Positions 53,995 through 63,091 of a DNA stretch of 64,000 bases are shown here, piece after piece. The notes beneath the pieces were generated by a model. That model was not told the DNA's origin. It saw only the letters and a program-made list of their open reading frames with translations, and made no database searches. The DNA comes from Roseibium album (GTDB taxonomy: Bacteria > Pseudomonadota > Alphaproteobacteria > Rhizobiales > Stappiaceae), in contig NZ_CXWE01000004.1 of the NCBI RefSeq assembly GCF_001404515.1, positions 687,341-751,340 on the forward strand, read 5' to 3'. A program made the position numbers and the translations under genes. Numbering within the stretch: position 1 is the stretch's first letter; each line of letters begins with the position of its first letter.

Positions 53995-55683
53995 ATGACG
54001 ATCGACTTTTCCAGTATTTTTCATCAGGATTCCGTGCTTGTGATCTTCACGATCATTGCCATAGGTTACCTGATCGGAAACATTCGGATCGCCCGGTTCG
54101 AAATCGGTGTCACCGGTGGCGTGCTTCTGTGTGCATTGCTGTTTGGTCACTACGGTTACACGATCGATCCTATCGTCCAGTCGATCGGTTTCACGCTCTT
54201 TATCTATTCCGTCGGCTGGCAGGCCGGACCGCAGATCCTGAACGTCTTGCGTCAGGATGGTCCGAAATATCTTGTTCTGACACTGTTCATGACCGCCGGC
54301 TCCTTTCTGCTCGTTCTCGGATTGGCATGGCTCACTGGCCTTTCCAATTCCTTTGCCGCCGGCCTTATGGCAGGCAGCCTGACCAGCACCCCCACGCTCG
54401 TCGGCGCCCAGAATGCGGTTTCATCGGGCCTTGTCTCCCTTCCCACAGGAGAAACGGCAAACAGTCTGATCGAGAGCATCAGCGTTGCCTATGCCATCAC
54501 ATATATTTTCGGAACGGTCGGTCTGCTGCTGGTCGTCAAGCTGCTGCCGAACCTGCTCAGGACAGACCTTGCCGCAGCAGCGGAAACCTTCGCCAACGAG
54601 CGCGGGTTCAAGGCGGAAAACGTGGAAGAAAAGATCGAAAGGCCGATCTTGCGAGCCTATGAACTGGATGACCCGGGCCTGAACGGCATGACCATTGCCG
54701 AAGCTCTGGCGGCCCGCACCACCAAGGAAATCAGCTACAAGTCTCTTTATCGGCTGAAACGGGGGGCAGCGCTTATCGATCCGCAGCCCGAAACGGTGAT
54801 TGAAACCGGCGACAAGGTTGCGGTCTTCGCGACGCCGGAAGAGCACGCCAAGGCGCGAGATCTTTATGGGCTCGGAGCGGAAGTTCTGGACAGGGACCTG
54901 ATCGATGCGGTCGTTGATGTCGCCGAAGTCGTGGTAACCAACCCGATGTCGGTCGGCAAATCGCTGGAACAGATCGGTACCTACGAACGGCACGGCTGCT
55001 ATCTGACGCGGATCACCCGCTCCCAGATTCAGCTGCCCCTTGCGCCCGGGACGGTTGTCCAGCGCGGTGACGTCATGATCCTGACCGGAGAAAGACGTGC
55101 ACTCGACCGTGCGATTGCCGAACTTGGCGCTGAAGACCGCAAGGCCGTTGAAACGGACCTGCTGACGTTCGCTGCCGGGATTGTCTTCGGCCTGATGCTC
55201 GGTCAGATCACCGTCAAGGTCGGCGACATCAATGTCGGAATAGGAACCGCAGGCGGTTTGCTGGTTGCCGGGATTTGTGTCGGTTTCTTGCGGGCAAATC
55301 GGCCGACCTTCGGGCGCATGCCGGCGGCAGCCAGATTTATACTGATGGAACTTGGTCTGCTCCTGTTCATGGTCGGCGTCGGACTGAATGCGGGAGGTGG
55401 TATCGCAGAGGCGATCGGATCCGTTGGACCGGTGCTGTTTGTTTCGGGTGTCGTCGTGACATGCCTGCCTCTGTTGTGTGGATACGCATTCGGACGGCTT
55501 GCCCTTGGCATGAACCCGGCATTGCTACTGGGAGCGCTTACGGGAGCCATGACAAGCACCCCTGCCCTCGGCATTGTCCAGCAGGCGGCCAAAAGCACCG
55601 TGCCTGCACTCGGTTACGCCGGCACCTATGCGCTGGCGAATGTGCTCCTGACGCTTGCCGGCACCATGATCATGCTGCTCTGA
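53995..55683 (+). CDS. AspT/YidE-type putative transporter with RCK_C domains
   Basis: The 562-residue protein consists of two membrane halves of about five helices each. The repeated sequence GLMAGSLTSTPTLVGA (about residue 122) and GALTGAMTSTPALG (about 520) marks the inverted duplication of aspartate:alanine exchangers. Two cytoplasmic TrkA-C/RCK_C domains (about 205-385, with ETGDKVAVFATPEEH and QRGDVMILTGERRAL) lie between. Substrates of most members are unknown. Upstream spacing after the terminator shows it is its own unit. Confidence 0.88.
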   Translation: MTIDFSSIFHQDSVLVIFTIIAIGYLIGNIRIARFEIGVTGGVLLCALLFGHYGYTIDPIVQSIGFTLFIYSVGWQAGPQILNVLRQDGPKYLVLTLFMTAGSFLLVLGLAWLTGLSNSFAAGLMAGSLTSTPTLVGAQNAVSSGLVSLPTGETANSLIESISVAYAITYIFGTVGLLLVVKLLPNLLRTDLAAAAETFANERGFKAENVEEKIERPILRAYELDDPGLNGMTIAEALAARTTKEISYKSLYRLKRGAALIDPQPETVIETGDKVAVFATPEEHAKARDLYGLGAEVLDRDLIDAVVDVAEVVVTNPMSVGKSLEQIGTYERHGCYLTRITRSQIQLPLAPGTVVQRGDVMILTGERRALDRAIAELGAEDRKAVETDLLTFAAGIVFGLMLGQITVKVGDINVGIGTAGGLLVAGICVGFLRANRPTFGRMPAAARFILMELGLLLFMVGVGLNAGGGIAEAIGSVGPVLFVSGVVVTCLPLLCGYAFGRLALGMNPALLLGALTGAMTSTPALGIVQQAAKSTVPALGYAGTYALANVLLTLAGTMIMLL

Positions 55684-55761
55684 ATTTTCTGAACCGCTGC
55701 TGCCCGCCCGTGCAAGGTCCCGCCTCAAGGCTGCGATACCGATGATTTGCCGGATCGATGT

Positions 55762-57417
55762 CTAAGGTTTCGGCCGGCCCGAAAGCGCAGCTGTCAATCG
55801 CGCATCTTCCAGATAAGGATCATGTCCGAAGCGGATCAGCCCCTGGCGCTGCACCCAGACCGACAGGTGTGAGACAACTGCCATCAATCCGCCACGAGCC
55901 GGAAAAGTGACAGTGTCCCGCCGTGAAATCCGGTCTTCGATACCATCGACCGGCAAAACGCGCGGTTCGATGATCTTGTCCAGGATGTCGAGGCCGTTAA
56001 CGATCCCGAATGCCGTTTTCGGCAGGTAGGGATTGCAGAAAAGTCCGTCTTCCGGCGCCGCGTCGAGGTCAAAGAGCGACAACCGGTGTTCCTGCCTTAA
56101 CCGGTAGGCATATTTCCCAAGCGGGTTCTCGCTGGAAGCAGGCAGGTACAACGCATACTGCTCCCGGTTGCTTGCCCGTTCCAGGTCCCGAATGGTTGCC
56201 TGTTTCCAGGGAAGCGCATCAAGTGGAACGTCGGCCCCGCTGCGCTTCAGATAATAACCCGCGGCTTCGACCTGTTCCGGATCCTGCTGCAATCGCGGCA
56301 GAAGCTCCTTGCCGAAGAATTCCCATGGCACCTGCCAGGTTGGATGGAATGTCACAGCCTCGATGGTGGTCGCCATCGTCGTGTGGTTCCTGTCAGGACA
56401 GTTTGGATAGGCCTGGCCTTCCTGGACGACCCGCCCGTTGTCCAGAAACACATATGTGTTTTCGCCCTTGTTGATATAGAGCTGCAGGCGGGCATATTCG
56501 TTTGGAAGCCACCGGATCCGCTCCATGGCGTTGGTAAGCTGCTCGATACGCCTTCCGACCGGTATGTTCAGTGCCCGGATCAGCTCCGGTGTGACCCGCC
56601 CGGAAACGTCCAGCCCGTAGCGCTGCCGCGCCTGTCCGACTGCAAAAGCGAGACGCTTGTCGAAAAACTCGTCGTCTGACGCATCCGCGATCAGGCCGTC
56701 TTCCAGCAGACGTTTGCGGAGTGCAGGTACTTCTGGAGCGCTCTGTCCTGCCTCGACTGCCTCCCCGGGCTCCAGATAGGTGAAGCCGCCGGATTTCCGG
56801 ATCTCATGAAGTTGCTGCAAATGCGCTTTCAAGCGTCGATAGGTGTCGTCTTGCGGCTGCCAGTCCGCGATAAATATGTCCATGTCTTCCGAGGCAACCA
56901 GCCGTGACAGCGCCTCAACCGCATCGATCGAGTTGAACGGCATGTAGGCATCCGGATAAAGAACCCTCGGCGAGACACGACCTGCGCGCAGGTCATGCAC
57001 GTAGTCCAGGAAGTGCCCGGTATGCAGCAGTTCGACCCACGCAACGTCCGCAGCCGAGGAAAGACTGTTTAGCGAGGCCGTCGCCTTCACAAGCACTTCG
57101 GCTGGATAGTCTTCCGGTCGCAATCCCTCACGATCGGCGTTTTCCATGTGATTGGTGAGTTCAAGACTGCGAGGCTGGTTCAACCAGAGAACTTCACCCT
57201 GGTCGGAATTGTAGAAGGCAGCAATCTCGTTCCGTCGCTTTTCCACGATAAGAGGCAACCGCTCTGGATCGGACAGAAGCCATCGGACATTTTCCAGAAT
57301 TTCATTCGCGCGAACGAAGCTGGGGTTGACGAGCAGACCGACGATAAAAACGGCCAGATATCCAGCGACACCCCGATTGACCCAGTTTCGCTTCCAGTTG
57401 TCATCGGCATTCATCAT
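55762..57417 (-). CDS. L,D-transpeptidase (YcbB-like) homologue with degenerate active site
   Basis: The 551-residue protein has an N-terminal membrane anchor (about residues 20-38), a YcbB scaffold domain, a PG_binding_1-like part (RQRYGLDVSGRVTPELIRALN) and a transpeptidase-like domain. That domain keeps ERIRWLP, YINKGENTYVFLDNGRVV, HPTWQVPWEF and LPW/LGKYAYRL. The family's catalytic stretch, a His followed by SHGCxR, is absent: the aligned region reads HRLSLFDLDAAPEDGLFC then NPYLPKTAFG. The frame stays aligned to the end, so this is not a frameshift. It may bind peptidoglycan without catalysis. ATG 57417 follows GAGAG. Confidence 0.8.
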   Translation of the reverse strand: MMNADDNWKRNWVNRGVAGYLAVFIVGLLVNPSFVRANEILENVRWLLSDPERLPLIVEKRRNEIAAFYNSDQGEVLWLNQPRSLELTNHMENADREGLRPEDYPAEVLVKATASLNSLSSAADVAWVELLHTGHFLDYVHDLRAGRVSPRVLYPDAYMPFNSIDAVEALSRLVASEDMDIFIADWQPQDDTYRRLKAHLQQLHEIRKSGGFTYLEPGEAVEAGQSAPEVPALRKRLLEDGLIADASDDEFFDKRLAFAVGQARQRYGLDVSGRVTPELIRALNIPVGRRIEQLTNAMERIRWLPNEYARLQLYINKGENTYVFLDNGRVVQEGQAYPNCPDRNHTTMATTIEAVTFHPTWQVPWEFFGKELLPRLQQDPEQVEAAGYYLKRSGADVPLDALPWKQATIRDLERASNREQYALYLPASSENPLGKYAYRLRQEHRLSLFDLDAAPEDGLFCNPYLPKTAFGIVNGLDILDKIIEPRVLPVDGIEDRISRRDTVTFPARGGLMAVVSHLSVWVQRQGLIRFGHDPYLEDARLTAALSGRPKP

Positions 57418-57853
57418 CAAATCTCTCGGTCGAATCTGCTTGTGTCGGTTCCAGAGACAATACGCAGCAGCTTTGCAGGTGGATGCCACTGAACATGTTC
57501 CCAAACGTCATCTCATGCTTGCGGAATGCAGCCGGTCAGATACGAAGTTCATTCGTACTGCTTCCAAGGATATTTCACCGGACGTTTCTTCGACATGCAA
57601 CCCGAAAGAACAACACAGGGTCAGGTCGGGAGTGGAATTGGCAGAACGGGTGCCTTTACTGGCCAACCGACATGCTGACAATCCCGGGCTGTCTTGCTTT
57701 TTATGGAGTGCAAACTCATCTGATTTGCGCGTTAAGCAATATCCCAGATTGTACGGGAAACAACAGTTTGTGACAGACTCTTAAGTTGCAATTTATGTCA
57801 TATCGCGTAATTATCGTTCATAATTTATTAATGTTTCTTACGGGACGCGTAAC
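57418..57853. other. Intergenic region before the HTH gene group
   Basis: These 436 bp separate divergent genes. The right end (about 57780-57850) is AT-rich and should hold the HTH gene promoter. There is a small inverted repeat TACGAA/TTCGTA near 57541-57557. Short open frames inside lack features of real genes. Confidence 0.5.
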
Positions 57854-58240
57854 ATGGAATCACCTGCGGGTGAAAATGGCATTGATGTCACAACCTGGGC
57901 GGACAACGCCATCGAAGCCAGTGGTATGAAAAATACCGAGGTTGCCAGTCTGCTGTGTCTGACACCCGCATCAGTTTCGCGAATCCGCAAGGGAAAACAG
58001 GCACTCAGCGCAGAACACATGCTGCTGTTGTCCCGGGAACTCAAAGCCCCCCTTCCCGGCGAAGCACCTCAGGAACCCGAGCAGGTTTCCAGGGGTCTGG
58101 ACATGGATCTCTACCTGAAGGCCCTGGAGAGCGTGGTTGAACAGAACAATCGCAAACCGGAGCCCCGGCGCATGAACCAATTCGAAATTCTGGAGAGCGT
58201 TTTCTTCGTCTATGAGGCCCTCGTCAAATTGAAAAAATAA
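57854..58240 (+). CDS. Small HTH (Cro/cI-like) protein
   Basis: The 128-residue protein's N-terminal half contains a helix-turn-helix (AIEASGMKNTEVASLLCLTPASVSRIRKG, core EVASLLCLTPASVSRI, about residues 27-44). The second half is helical and charged (LDMDLYLKALESVVEQNN). It resembles small Cro/cI-type DNA-binding proteins, without other phage genes nearby. It starts a three-gene group with 20-bp and overlapping junctions. The target is unknown. Confidence 0.75.
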   Translation: MESPAGENGIDVTTWADNAIEASGMKNTEVASLLCLTPASVSRIRKGKQALSAEHMLLLSRELKAPLPGEAPQEPEQVSRGLDMDLYLKALESVVEQNNRKPEPRRMNQFEILESVFFVYEALVKLKK

Positions 58241-58260
58241 ACAGTAAACGGTAAAAAATC

Positions 58261-58524
58261 ATGAGTGTGCAGGATTTTACAAAGGAACAACTTGAGTTCC
58301 TCGAACTGTTTGAAATAGCCGCCAGGTATGACTGCCTGTACCTGCTGGACTTTCACTGTTTCAACATGTTCAACCACGACCAAACCAGTCTGTTGACGGA
58401 TGCGGAACGTGCCGAACTTGCCGTGGAAGCAAGAGGTGATATCTTTGCAGAAGCGATCCAGCGTGGTTTCCAGCCCAACCCGGGGCCGTTTGGACAGATC
58501 GATGAGCAACAATACCTTTGTTGA
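58261..58524 (+). CDS. Hypothetical protein
   Basis: The 87-residue acidic protein, rich in Leu, Phe and Asp/Glu, has no signal peptide or membrane segment and a terminal Cys. It follows the HTH gene by 20 bp and overlaps the next gene by 23 bp, which supports it as a real operon member. I do not recognise it. Confidence 0.6.
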   Translation: MSVQDFTKEQLEFLELFEIAARYDCLYLLDFHCFNMFNHDQTSLLTDAERAELAVEARGDIFAEAIQRGFQPNPGPFGQIDEQQYLC

Positions 58525-59107
58525 GCCACTTCCCCTTTCGAATGTGGAAAGCGGTTTGGCCGGCGAGCGGGCGCAGTTCCTGCTCAACACATGGAAAGAC
58601 AACAGCGGCGTCATGATCCGTGACAGCCGAATGACCAAGCTGAGTCCCTGGCTGCTCTTGACGTTGCCGTCAGCCGAGCCTGGAGACGTTCCCAAAATCA
58701 CCTTTGCCGGCAATCAGACCACTTTCCGGCGGTTTTTTCCGCATGCGCTGGATTCGGAGGCGCAAAAACCGGCCACGAGCTTTCTGCCATCCGTCTATCG
58801 AAAAGGTGTTGCGGATGCCTATCAGACAGCGATCAGGGGAGAACCCTGGCTGGATATTCAAAGGACAGGCAATCGGCTTGGTGCCGGCGTTCCCGACATG
58901 ACGTTGCAGCGACTGCTTGTCAGGTTCGAGACCCGCTCGGGGATTGTTCGAATATTCTGTCTGATGGAATTACTGGAAATCCACGAGCAACGCGATCTAT
59001 CAGATCACACACGTCATCCACACTATTGCCCGCAAAAACCAGATTGGCATCCAGCGTACCAGGCAATGGTTCCGCCCATGTCAGAGCGTTGTGCGCGCAT
59101 CGGGTGA
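58502..59107 (+). CDS. Hypothetical protein (possible PAS-like regulator)
   Basis: The 201-residue protein has no clear family motif; the central part (about residues 35-150) could be a PAS-like sensory fold, judged only by pattern. It overlaps the preceding gene by 23 bp. Its last 60 codons lie opposite the end of the convergent GNAT-like gene, a 188-bp overlap, and that tail (HTRHPHYCPQKPDW) looks low in structure. The true gene may have been shorter, with the stop codon lost. Confidence 0.55.
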   Translation: MSNNTFVEPLPLSNVESGLAGERAQFLLNTWKDNSGVMIRDSRMTKLSPWLLLTLPSAEPGDVPKITFAGNQTTFRRFFPHALDSEAQKPATSFLPSVYRKGVADAYQTAIRGEPWLDIQRTGNRLGAGVPDMTLQRLLVRFETRSGIVRIFCLMELLEIHEQRDLSDHTRHPHYCPQKPDWHPAYQAMVPPMSERCARIG

Positions 59108-59678
59108 AGCCGCATTCGCGCCAGAAGCCGTCAAGAAACGTGTGGCCCTGGATCCATCCATAGTAGAAACCGGCTCCCCAGTCGTGAAGAGCCTCGATCT
59201 GGGCGAGCTGGTTCAATAGACCACCCAGCTTATGCCTGCGCCAGTCGCGGGCAACATATGTTCCCCCCAGATAGACAACGTCGCCGGTTATCCGCCGTCC
59301 GACACGCGGCTGTTCTGCGGCCAGCTCAACCTTGCCGCCCACGGCATTCGGATAGCAGCGATGGAAATACTTGCGCCAGAAATCCGTGAGCGTCATGGGA
59401 TATTCCATTTTGTCGAACCGGGCACAGACCCGTCCGACCATCCGTCCATCCTGATCGGTAAGAGCAAGCCAGAAGGCCTGGGAAGGAGTATAGGTATTGA
59501 GCGTCGGTGTGAAATGCCCTTCAAGCGGCGGAAAACCGCTGGAGGCAGCCATCGCCTCGACGACGTCGAAGTCGGACCCGCGGCGCAGTACCAGACCGAG
59601 ATTCTGGAACTCACGATCAATCACGCCCCAGGCGCGCTTGACCTGCGCCTTGTCCAACTCAAAATCCAGTCTCTGCAT
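58920..59678 (-). CDS. GNAT-like acyltransferase fold protein
   Basis: The 252-residue protein's central part carries an N-acyltransferase-like region: VGRVCARFD, then GDVVYLGGTYVARDWRRHKLGGLLNQL (core YVARDWRRHKLGGLL, the position of the acetyl-CoA loop R/Q-x2-G-x-G/A, here degenerate), then FWRECGFTR. It is plausibly a GNAT acetyltransferase, but the pyrophosphate loop is weak. It converges with the preceding operon over 188 bp. Start ATG 59678 has GGATGG upstream. Confidence 0.65.
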   Translation of the reverse strand: MQRLDFELDKAQVKRAWGVIDREFQNLGLVLRRGSDFDVVEAMAASSGFPPLEGHFTPTLNTYTPSQAFWLALTDQDGRMVGRVCARFDKMEYPMTLTDFWRKYFHRCYPNAVGGKVELAAEQPRVGRRITGDVVYLGGTYVARDWRRHKLGGLLNQLAQIEALHDWGAGFYYGWIQGHTFLDGFWRECGFTRCAHNALTWAEPLPGTLDANLVFAGNSVDDVCDLIDRVARGFPVIPSDRIFEQSPSGSRT

Positions 59679-60275
59679 AGACCATCCAGCCTGACCGGCG
59701 CCCGATTACGCCACCCGCAATGTCATGTTGCGCATTGCTCAACAACCACCACAATCGCATAGGTTGCAGAAGCGCTGAAGGATGGTATCAGAGTCGGGCC
59801 TGGAATTGACGCAGACCGCACGACGTTAAACAGGATTCTTTTGCGTTCGAGTGTATGAGTGTTGACCAAGCGGAATTCTGCGCAGTCGGGGTTCGGCCCA
59901 ATAGTTTCAGACGACAACAAATCACGCCAACTTCATAATTGATTCCACAAATTCAGATTGCAAAGGGGATAGCATCTTGTTGAATGCTCGCCCTGAAAGG
60001 CGTGATCCTTCACAATTAAAAAATGAATGAAGCAACCTTCCGCATATGCTAGTTGCATCACATTTATTAACTCCAAAAAAAAATAGCCCAACAGCCCATG
60101 CTTTAAAAAAATATGTATTATTTGCCATTATACTTCAACTGGCTAAAATAATTTTCGTATGAAAATTTGATACACAAAGAAAAAATTATTTATTGTCGAC
60201 TCATCCCAAATAAATCATTAGCTTAAAAATTGATTTTAATTTTCAGTTACAAAAAACTGATTTTAGGGGGATGGA
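59679..60275. other. Long AT-rich intergenic region
   Basis: The 597 bp between the GNAT-like gene and the VPLPA-CTERM gene become strongly AT-rich from about 59930, with several A-tracts of seven or more bases (60077-60083, 60105-60110). A short hairpin TCAGTT/AACTGA (60243-60260) lies just before the ribosome site of the next gene. The small leftward open frame at 59922-60128 is not convincing. Confidence 0.65.
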
Positions 60276-60926
60276 ATGAAATCACTTTTATCTTTTGGCT
60301 CAGCTGCGCTTTTAAGCGTTTTATCTTCATTGGCCCATGCTGCCCCTGTTCCCACTTTCACCGGCAGTTATGACGAGGCCACCGGCGTTGAAGCAGCAGG
60401 AGATTACGACAACATCGGCGGCCCATCTGATCTCGGTGATTTTTCGCTCATTGCAGGCGCAAATTCACTTTCAGGATCTGTCTTTACACCGACCGATTCC
60501 GCCGACGCATTCAACATCGTCATCGGAGCCAACCAGACGCTGGTTGGCGCAAGCATCGTATTTGCCGAAAATGCGACAGCATTCAATCCTTACTTTGCTT
60601 TCCCGCCGCCAAGCTGGACTCTGTCTGAATCTTCAGTCACGCCTGAAATTTTCAACATTACAATGGGGCCTTCCTCAGACTTTTCACTCTTCGGTCCCTT
60701 CAGTGCAACGGCCAGCTTTGCACCAATCGGTCCCGGTATCTACAACATGGTTCTTGGCAACGGCGTTTTCGGAATGAACAACGGTGGTGGCGTTGATTAC
60801 ACGATGATATTCAACGTCAACGAAACTGTAACAGCCGTTCCGCTTCCCGCAGCGCTTCCGCTGTTACTGGGCGGCGTTGGGCTGATCGGATTCCTTGGAC
60901 GGCGTAGAAAACAAGAGAACGCCTGA
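60276..60926 (+). CDS. VPLPA-CTERM sorting-domain exported protein
   Basis: The 216-residue protein has an N-terminal signal peptide (about 1-22, ending LAHAA), a Ser/Gly/Thr/Phe-rich low-complexity body with few charges, and the C-terminal tripartite signal VPLPAALPLLLGGVGLIGF followed by LGRRRK. This is the VPLPA-CTERM form of PEP-CTERM sorting signals, recognised by exosortase and linked to extracellular matrix export. AGGGGG lies upstream of ATG 60276. No exosortase gene is in the window. A strong terminator follows. Confidence 0.9.
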   Translation: MKSLLSFGSAALLSVLSSLAHAAPVPTFTGSYDEATGVEAAGDYDNIGGPSDLGDFSLIAGANSLSGSVFTPTDSADAFNIVIGANQTLVGASIVFAENATAFNPYFAFPPPSWTLSESSVTPEIFNITMGPSSDFSLFGPFSATASFAPIGPGIYNMVLGNGVFGMNNGGGVDYTMIFNVNETVTAVPLPAALPLLLGGVGLIGFLGRRRKQENA

Positions 60927-60956
60927 GACTGAGCCTGGCGACCTCCAAATAGATCC

Positions 60957-60982
60957 AAAACGGCCCTTTTGGGGCCGTTTTT
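60957..60982 (+). terminator. Rho-independent terminator after the VPLPA-CTERM gene
   Basis: The arms AAAACGGCCC and GGGCCGTTTT form a 10-bp perfect stem with a 5-base loop and a T-run, 31 bp after the stop codon. Confidence 0.9.
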
Positions 60983-61111
60983 CATTCACAGGAGGGAATG
61001 ATCCCATCCAACCCGCTTACAAGCCAGGATTTCAAAGGCGACGACGAATGAGCGTCAAGTGCTTGAACCATGTCGGTTTGACCGTATCGCACCCATCGCT
61101 GCCGTTCCGTA

Positions 61112-62050
61112 TCACCCCAGAACATTCTTCGGAAAATAGAACGACACCGTCCAATTGGGCATATCGACGATTTCCGAAATCCGCAGGTCTCCGCAGACCG
61201 AACACAGCATATAAGCGTCGAGCGCGCTCATTCCGGTTCTGGTCGAGACCCAGTCGACCATGCCCGAAACCGCGTCGCGGGCTGCCTGCATCAGGTCCTC
61301 GCCAATACCGGTCGTGACTTGGTATCCCATCGTGTCGAAATGCCTGGTTACCGGTCCATCCGTCTCAAATCTCGGAAAAGCGAAGTTCGCGCCCTTGAGT
61401 AGATCCACCTTGATCGCAACATCCATGGGGCTTTCGATCGCCGTGCCGCAAATCTCGCCGTCTCCCTGCGCGGCATGGGTGTCGCCGAGCGACAGAAGCC
61501 CCCCCGCGACCTCGACAGGCAGATAAAGCGTTGTCCCGACTGTATTGTCGCGAATGTCGAGATTGCCGCCGACGCGCCTGGGTGGAACAACTGAATGAAG
61601 ACCAGGTTCACCAACTGCGAGGCCGATCGTGCCGACAAAGGGCTTCAGCGGAACCGCGCCACCTGGTCCATAGAGTGCGGGTTTCATCGCAACCGCGTCA
61701 TATTTCCAGATATGCAGCGCCGGATCGGGAAACTGGTCCGTCAGCAACCCGAACCCGGGAATATTCGCGGTCCAGCCCCAGCCGGACGGCTTGAAGTCCA
61801 GAAAGGTGATTGCGACGGCATCCCCCGGTTCGGCACCTTCTACATAGATCGGACCGGTGACCGGATTGACCTTGTCGAAACTCAGATTGCCCAGGTCCGC
61901 CACTGTCGAAGTTTGGTTGAATTGCCCCCCGGAACTGTCAATCGTCTCGACTTCAATTGTTTCGCCTGGCGTAACGGTCAGGATCGGCTCGATCGAATTG
62001 TCCCAGCCGAAGTGATGCGCGTGTTTGTGGATCGTGTGATTGCAAGCCAC
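61112..62050 (-). CDS. fmdA: Acetamidase/formamidase
   Basis: The 312-residue FmdA/AmdA-family amidase has HAHHFGWDNSIEPILTVTPGETIEVET, the GPIYVEGAEPGDAVAI segment, the metal/active region DNTVGTTLYLPVEVAGGLLSLGDTHAAQGDGE (core LSLGDTHAAQGDGE, about 190-203) and the closing LCSVCGDLRISEIVD. It hydrolyses formamide or short amides to ammonia and acid. The gene is 9 bp after the LivM-type permease gene, giving the transporter-plus-amidase arrangement known for fmd loci. Confidence 0.9.
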   Translation of the reverse strand: MACNHTIHKHAHHFGWDNSIEPILTVTPGETIEVETIDSSGGQFNQTSTVADLGNLSFDKVNPVTGPIYVEGAEPGDAVAITFLDFKPSGWGWTANIPGFGLLTDQFPDPALHIWKYDAVAMKPALYGPGGAVPLKPFVGTIGLAVGEPGLHSVVPPRRVGGNLDIRDNTVGTTLYLPVEVAGGLLSLGDTHAAQGDGEICGTAIESPMDVAIKVDLLKGANFAFPRFETDGPVTRHFDTMGYQVTTGIGEDLMQAARDAVSGMVDWVSTRTGMSALDAYMLCSVCGDLRISEIVDMPNWTVSFYFPKNVLG

Positions 62051-62059
62051 GTCTTTCTC

Positions 62060-63091
62060 CTAGTGTCTTTGCCGGACGAACAGCGTCTCGATTTCCCGGT
62101 TTCCCATGATACCAGTCGGACGGAGCGCCATAGTCAAGACAATCACGGCTCCCAGCGCGATACCCGATAGTCCGAGGGCCTCCGGCAGATCAATGCCCAG
62201 AAACACAGGCCCTGTTTCCAGATACCGGACCCCTTCCAGTCCGAAGGAAATCAGGAAGGTGCCGAGGACGGCACCGGTGACGGTTCGCATACCTCCCAGG
62301 ATCAGCATCGCAAGAGTCAGGAAAACGTGGTTGAAGTAGAAGGGCCGGGCCGAAATCGTCCCGAGAAAATAGGCGTAACAGATCCCCGCGACGGCCAGGA
62401 TAACGGCCCCCAGAACCCAGGCGATCAGGCGAAGTCTGTAGATCTGGACACCCATAGCGGCAGCGCCGACCTCATCGTCCGCACTCGCCCTGAGCTGAAT
62501 GCCCCAACGGCTCTCGCGGAACAGTCGGCAGACAATCACCACCACGATCGCTATCGCAATCACCGAGGTCAGATTGAAAACCTGCGGAATGCCGAAGAAT
62601 GCCTGGTTACCTTTGAAGATATCGGTTCGATAAAGAAAGATGGCGTGAATGATAACGAGAATAGCCAGCGTGACGATTGTCGCACCGATGCTGGTGAGCC
62701 GGACAATCAGCATGCCAAGCAAAAAGGCAAGCACAGCCGTGATCACGACGGCAATCAGCGCGGATACCACCGGGTCGAGCGAAAATTGCGCCAGGCCCCA
62801 GGGAGCATCAGGCAGCGAGATCTTCTTGATGTTTTCCGGCGTAACGCAAAGCGCAGCTGCATAAGCACCTATTCCCATGAAGGCGCTATGCGACAGGTTG
62901 GTGATCCGCGCGTTGCCCATGAAGACCTGAAGCCCCAGCACCACGATCAGGTTGACATAGGCCGAGTAAACCAGCCGAACCTGATAACGCGAACCGAAAT
63001 AGGTGGTCAGCAAACCGATCGCGACAAGGACAAGGGCGAGCAAGGCAGCGCCGACTAGTCCGGACTTCTGACTTGAACTCAACCGGATCAC
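62060..63091 (-). CDS. livM: Branched-chain-type ABC transporter permease (LivM family)
   Basis: The 343-residue protein has about nine membrane helices. ITNLSHSAFMGIGAYAAAL (about residue 62) and the late GGMRTVTGAVLGTFLISF are signatures of LivM. Overlaps LivH by 4 bp. Given the amidase, the transported ligand is probably an amide or urea rather than leucine (inference). Confidence 0.88.
   Translation of the reverse strand: MIRLSSSQKSGLVGAALLALVLVAIGLLTTYFGSRYQVRLVYSAYVNLIVVLGLQVFMGNARITNLSHSAFMGIGAYAAALCVTPENIKKISLPDAPWGLAQFSLDPVVSALIAVVITAVLAFLLGMLIVRLTSIGATIVTLAILVIIHAIFLYRTDIFKGNQAFFGIPQVFNLTSVIAIAIVVVIVCRLFRESRWGIQLRASADDEVGAAAMGVQIYRLRLIAWVLGAVILAVAGICYAYFLGTISARPFYFNHVFLTLAMLILGGMRTVTGAVLGTFLISFGLEGVRYLETGPVFLGIDLPEALGLSGIALGAVIVLTMALRPTGIMGNREIETLFVRQRH

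Noticed and set aside
57483..57773. Open frame of 96 codons before the HTH gene
   Set aside because: No start context, no homology pattern, and codon use unlike the neighbours.
59922..60128. 68-codon leftward open frame in the AT-rich island
   Set aside because: No ribosome site, low-complexity AT-rich composition and no protein signature.
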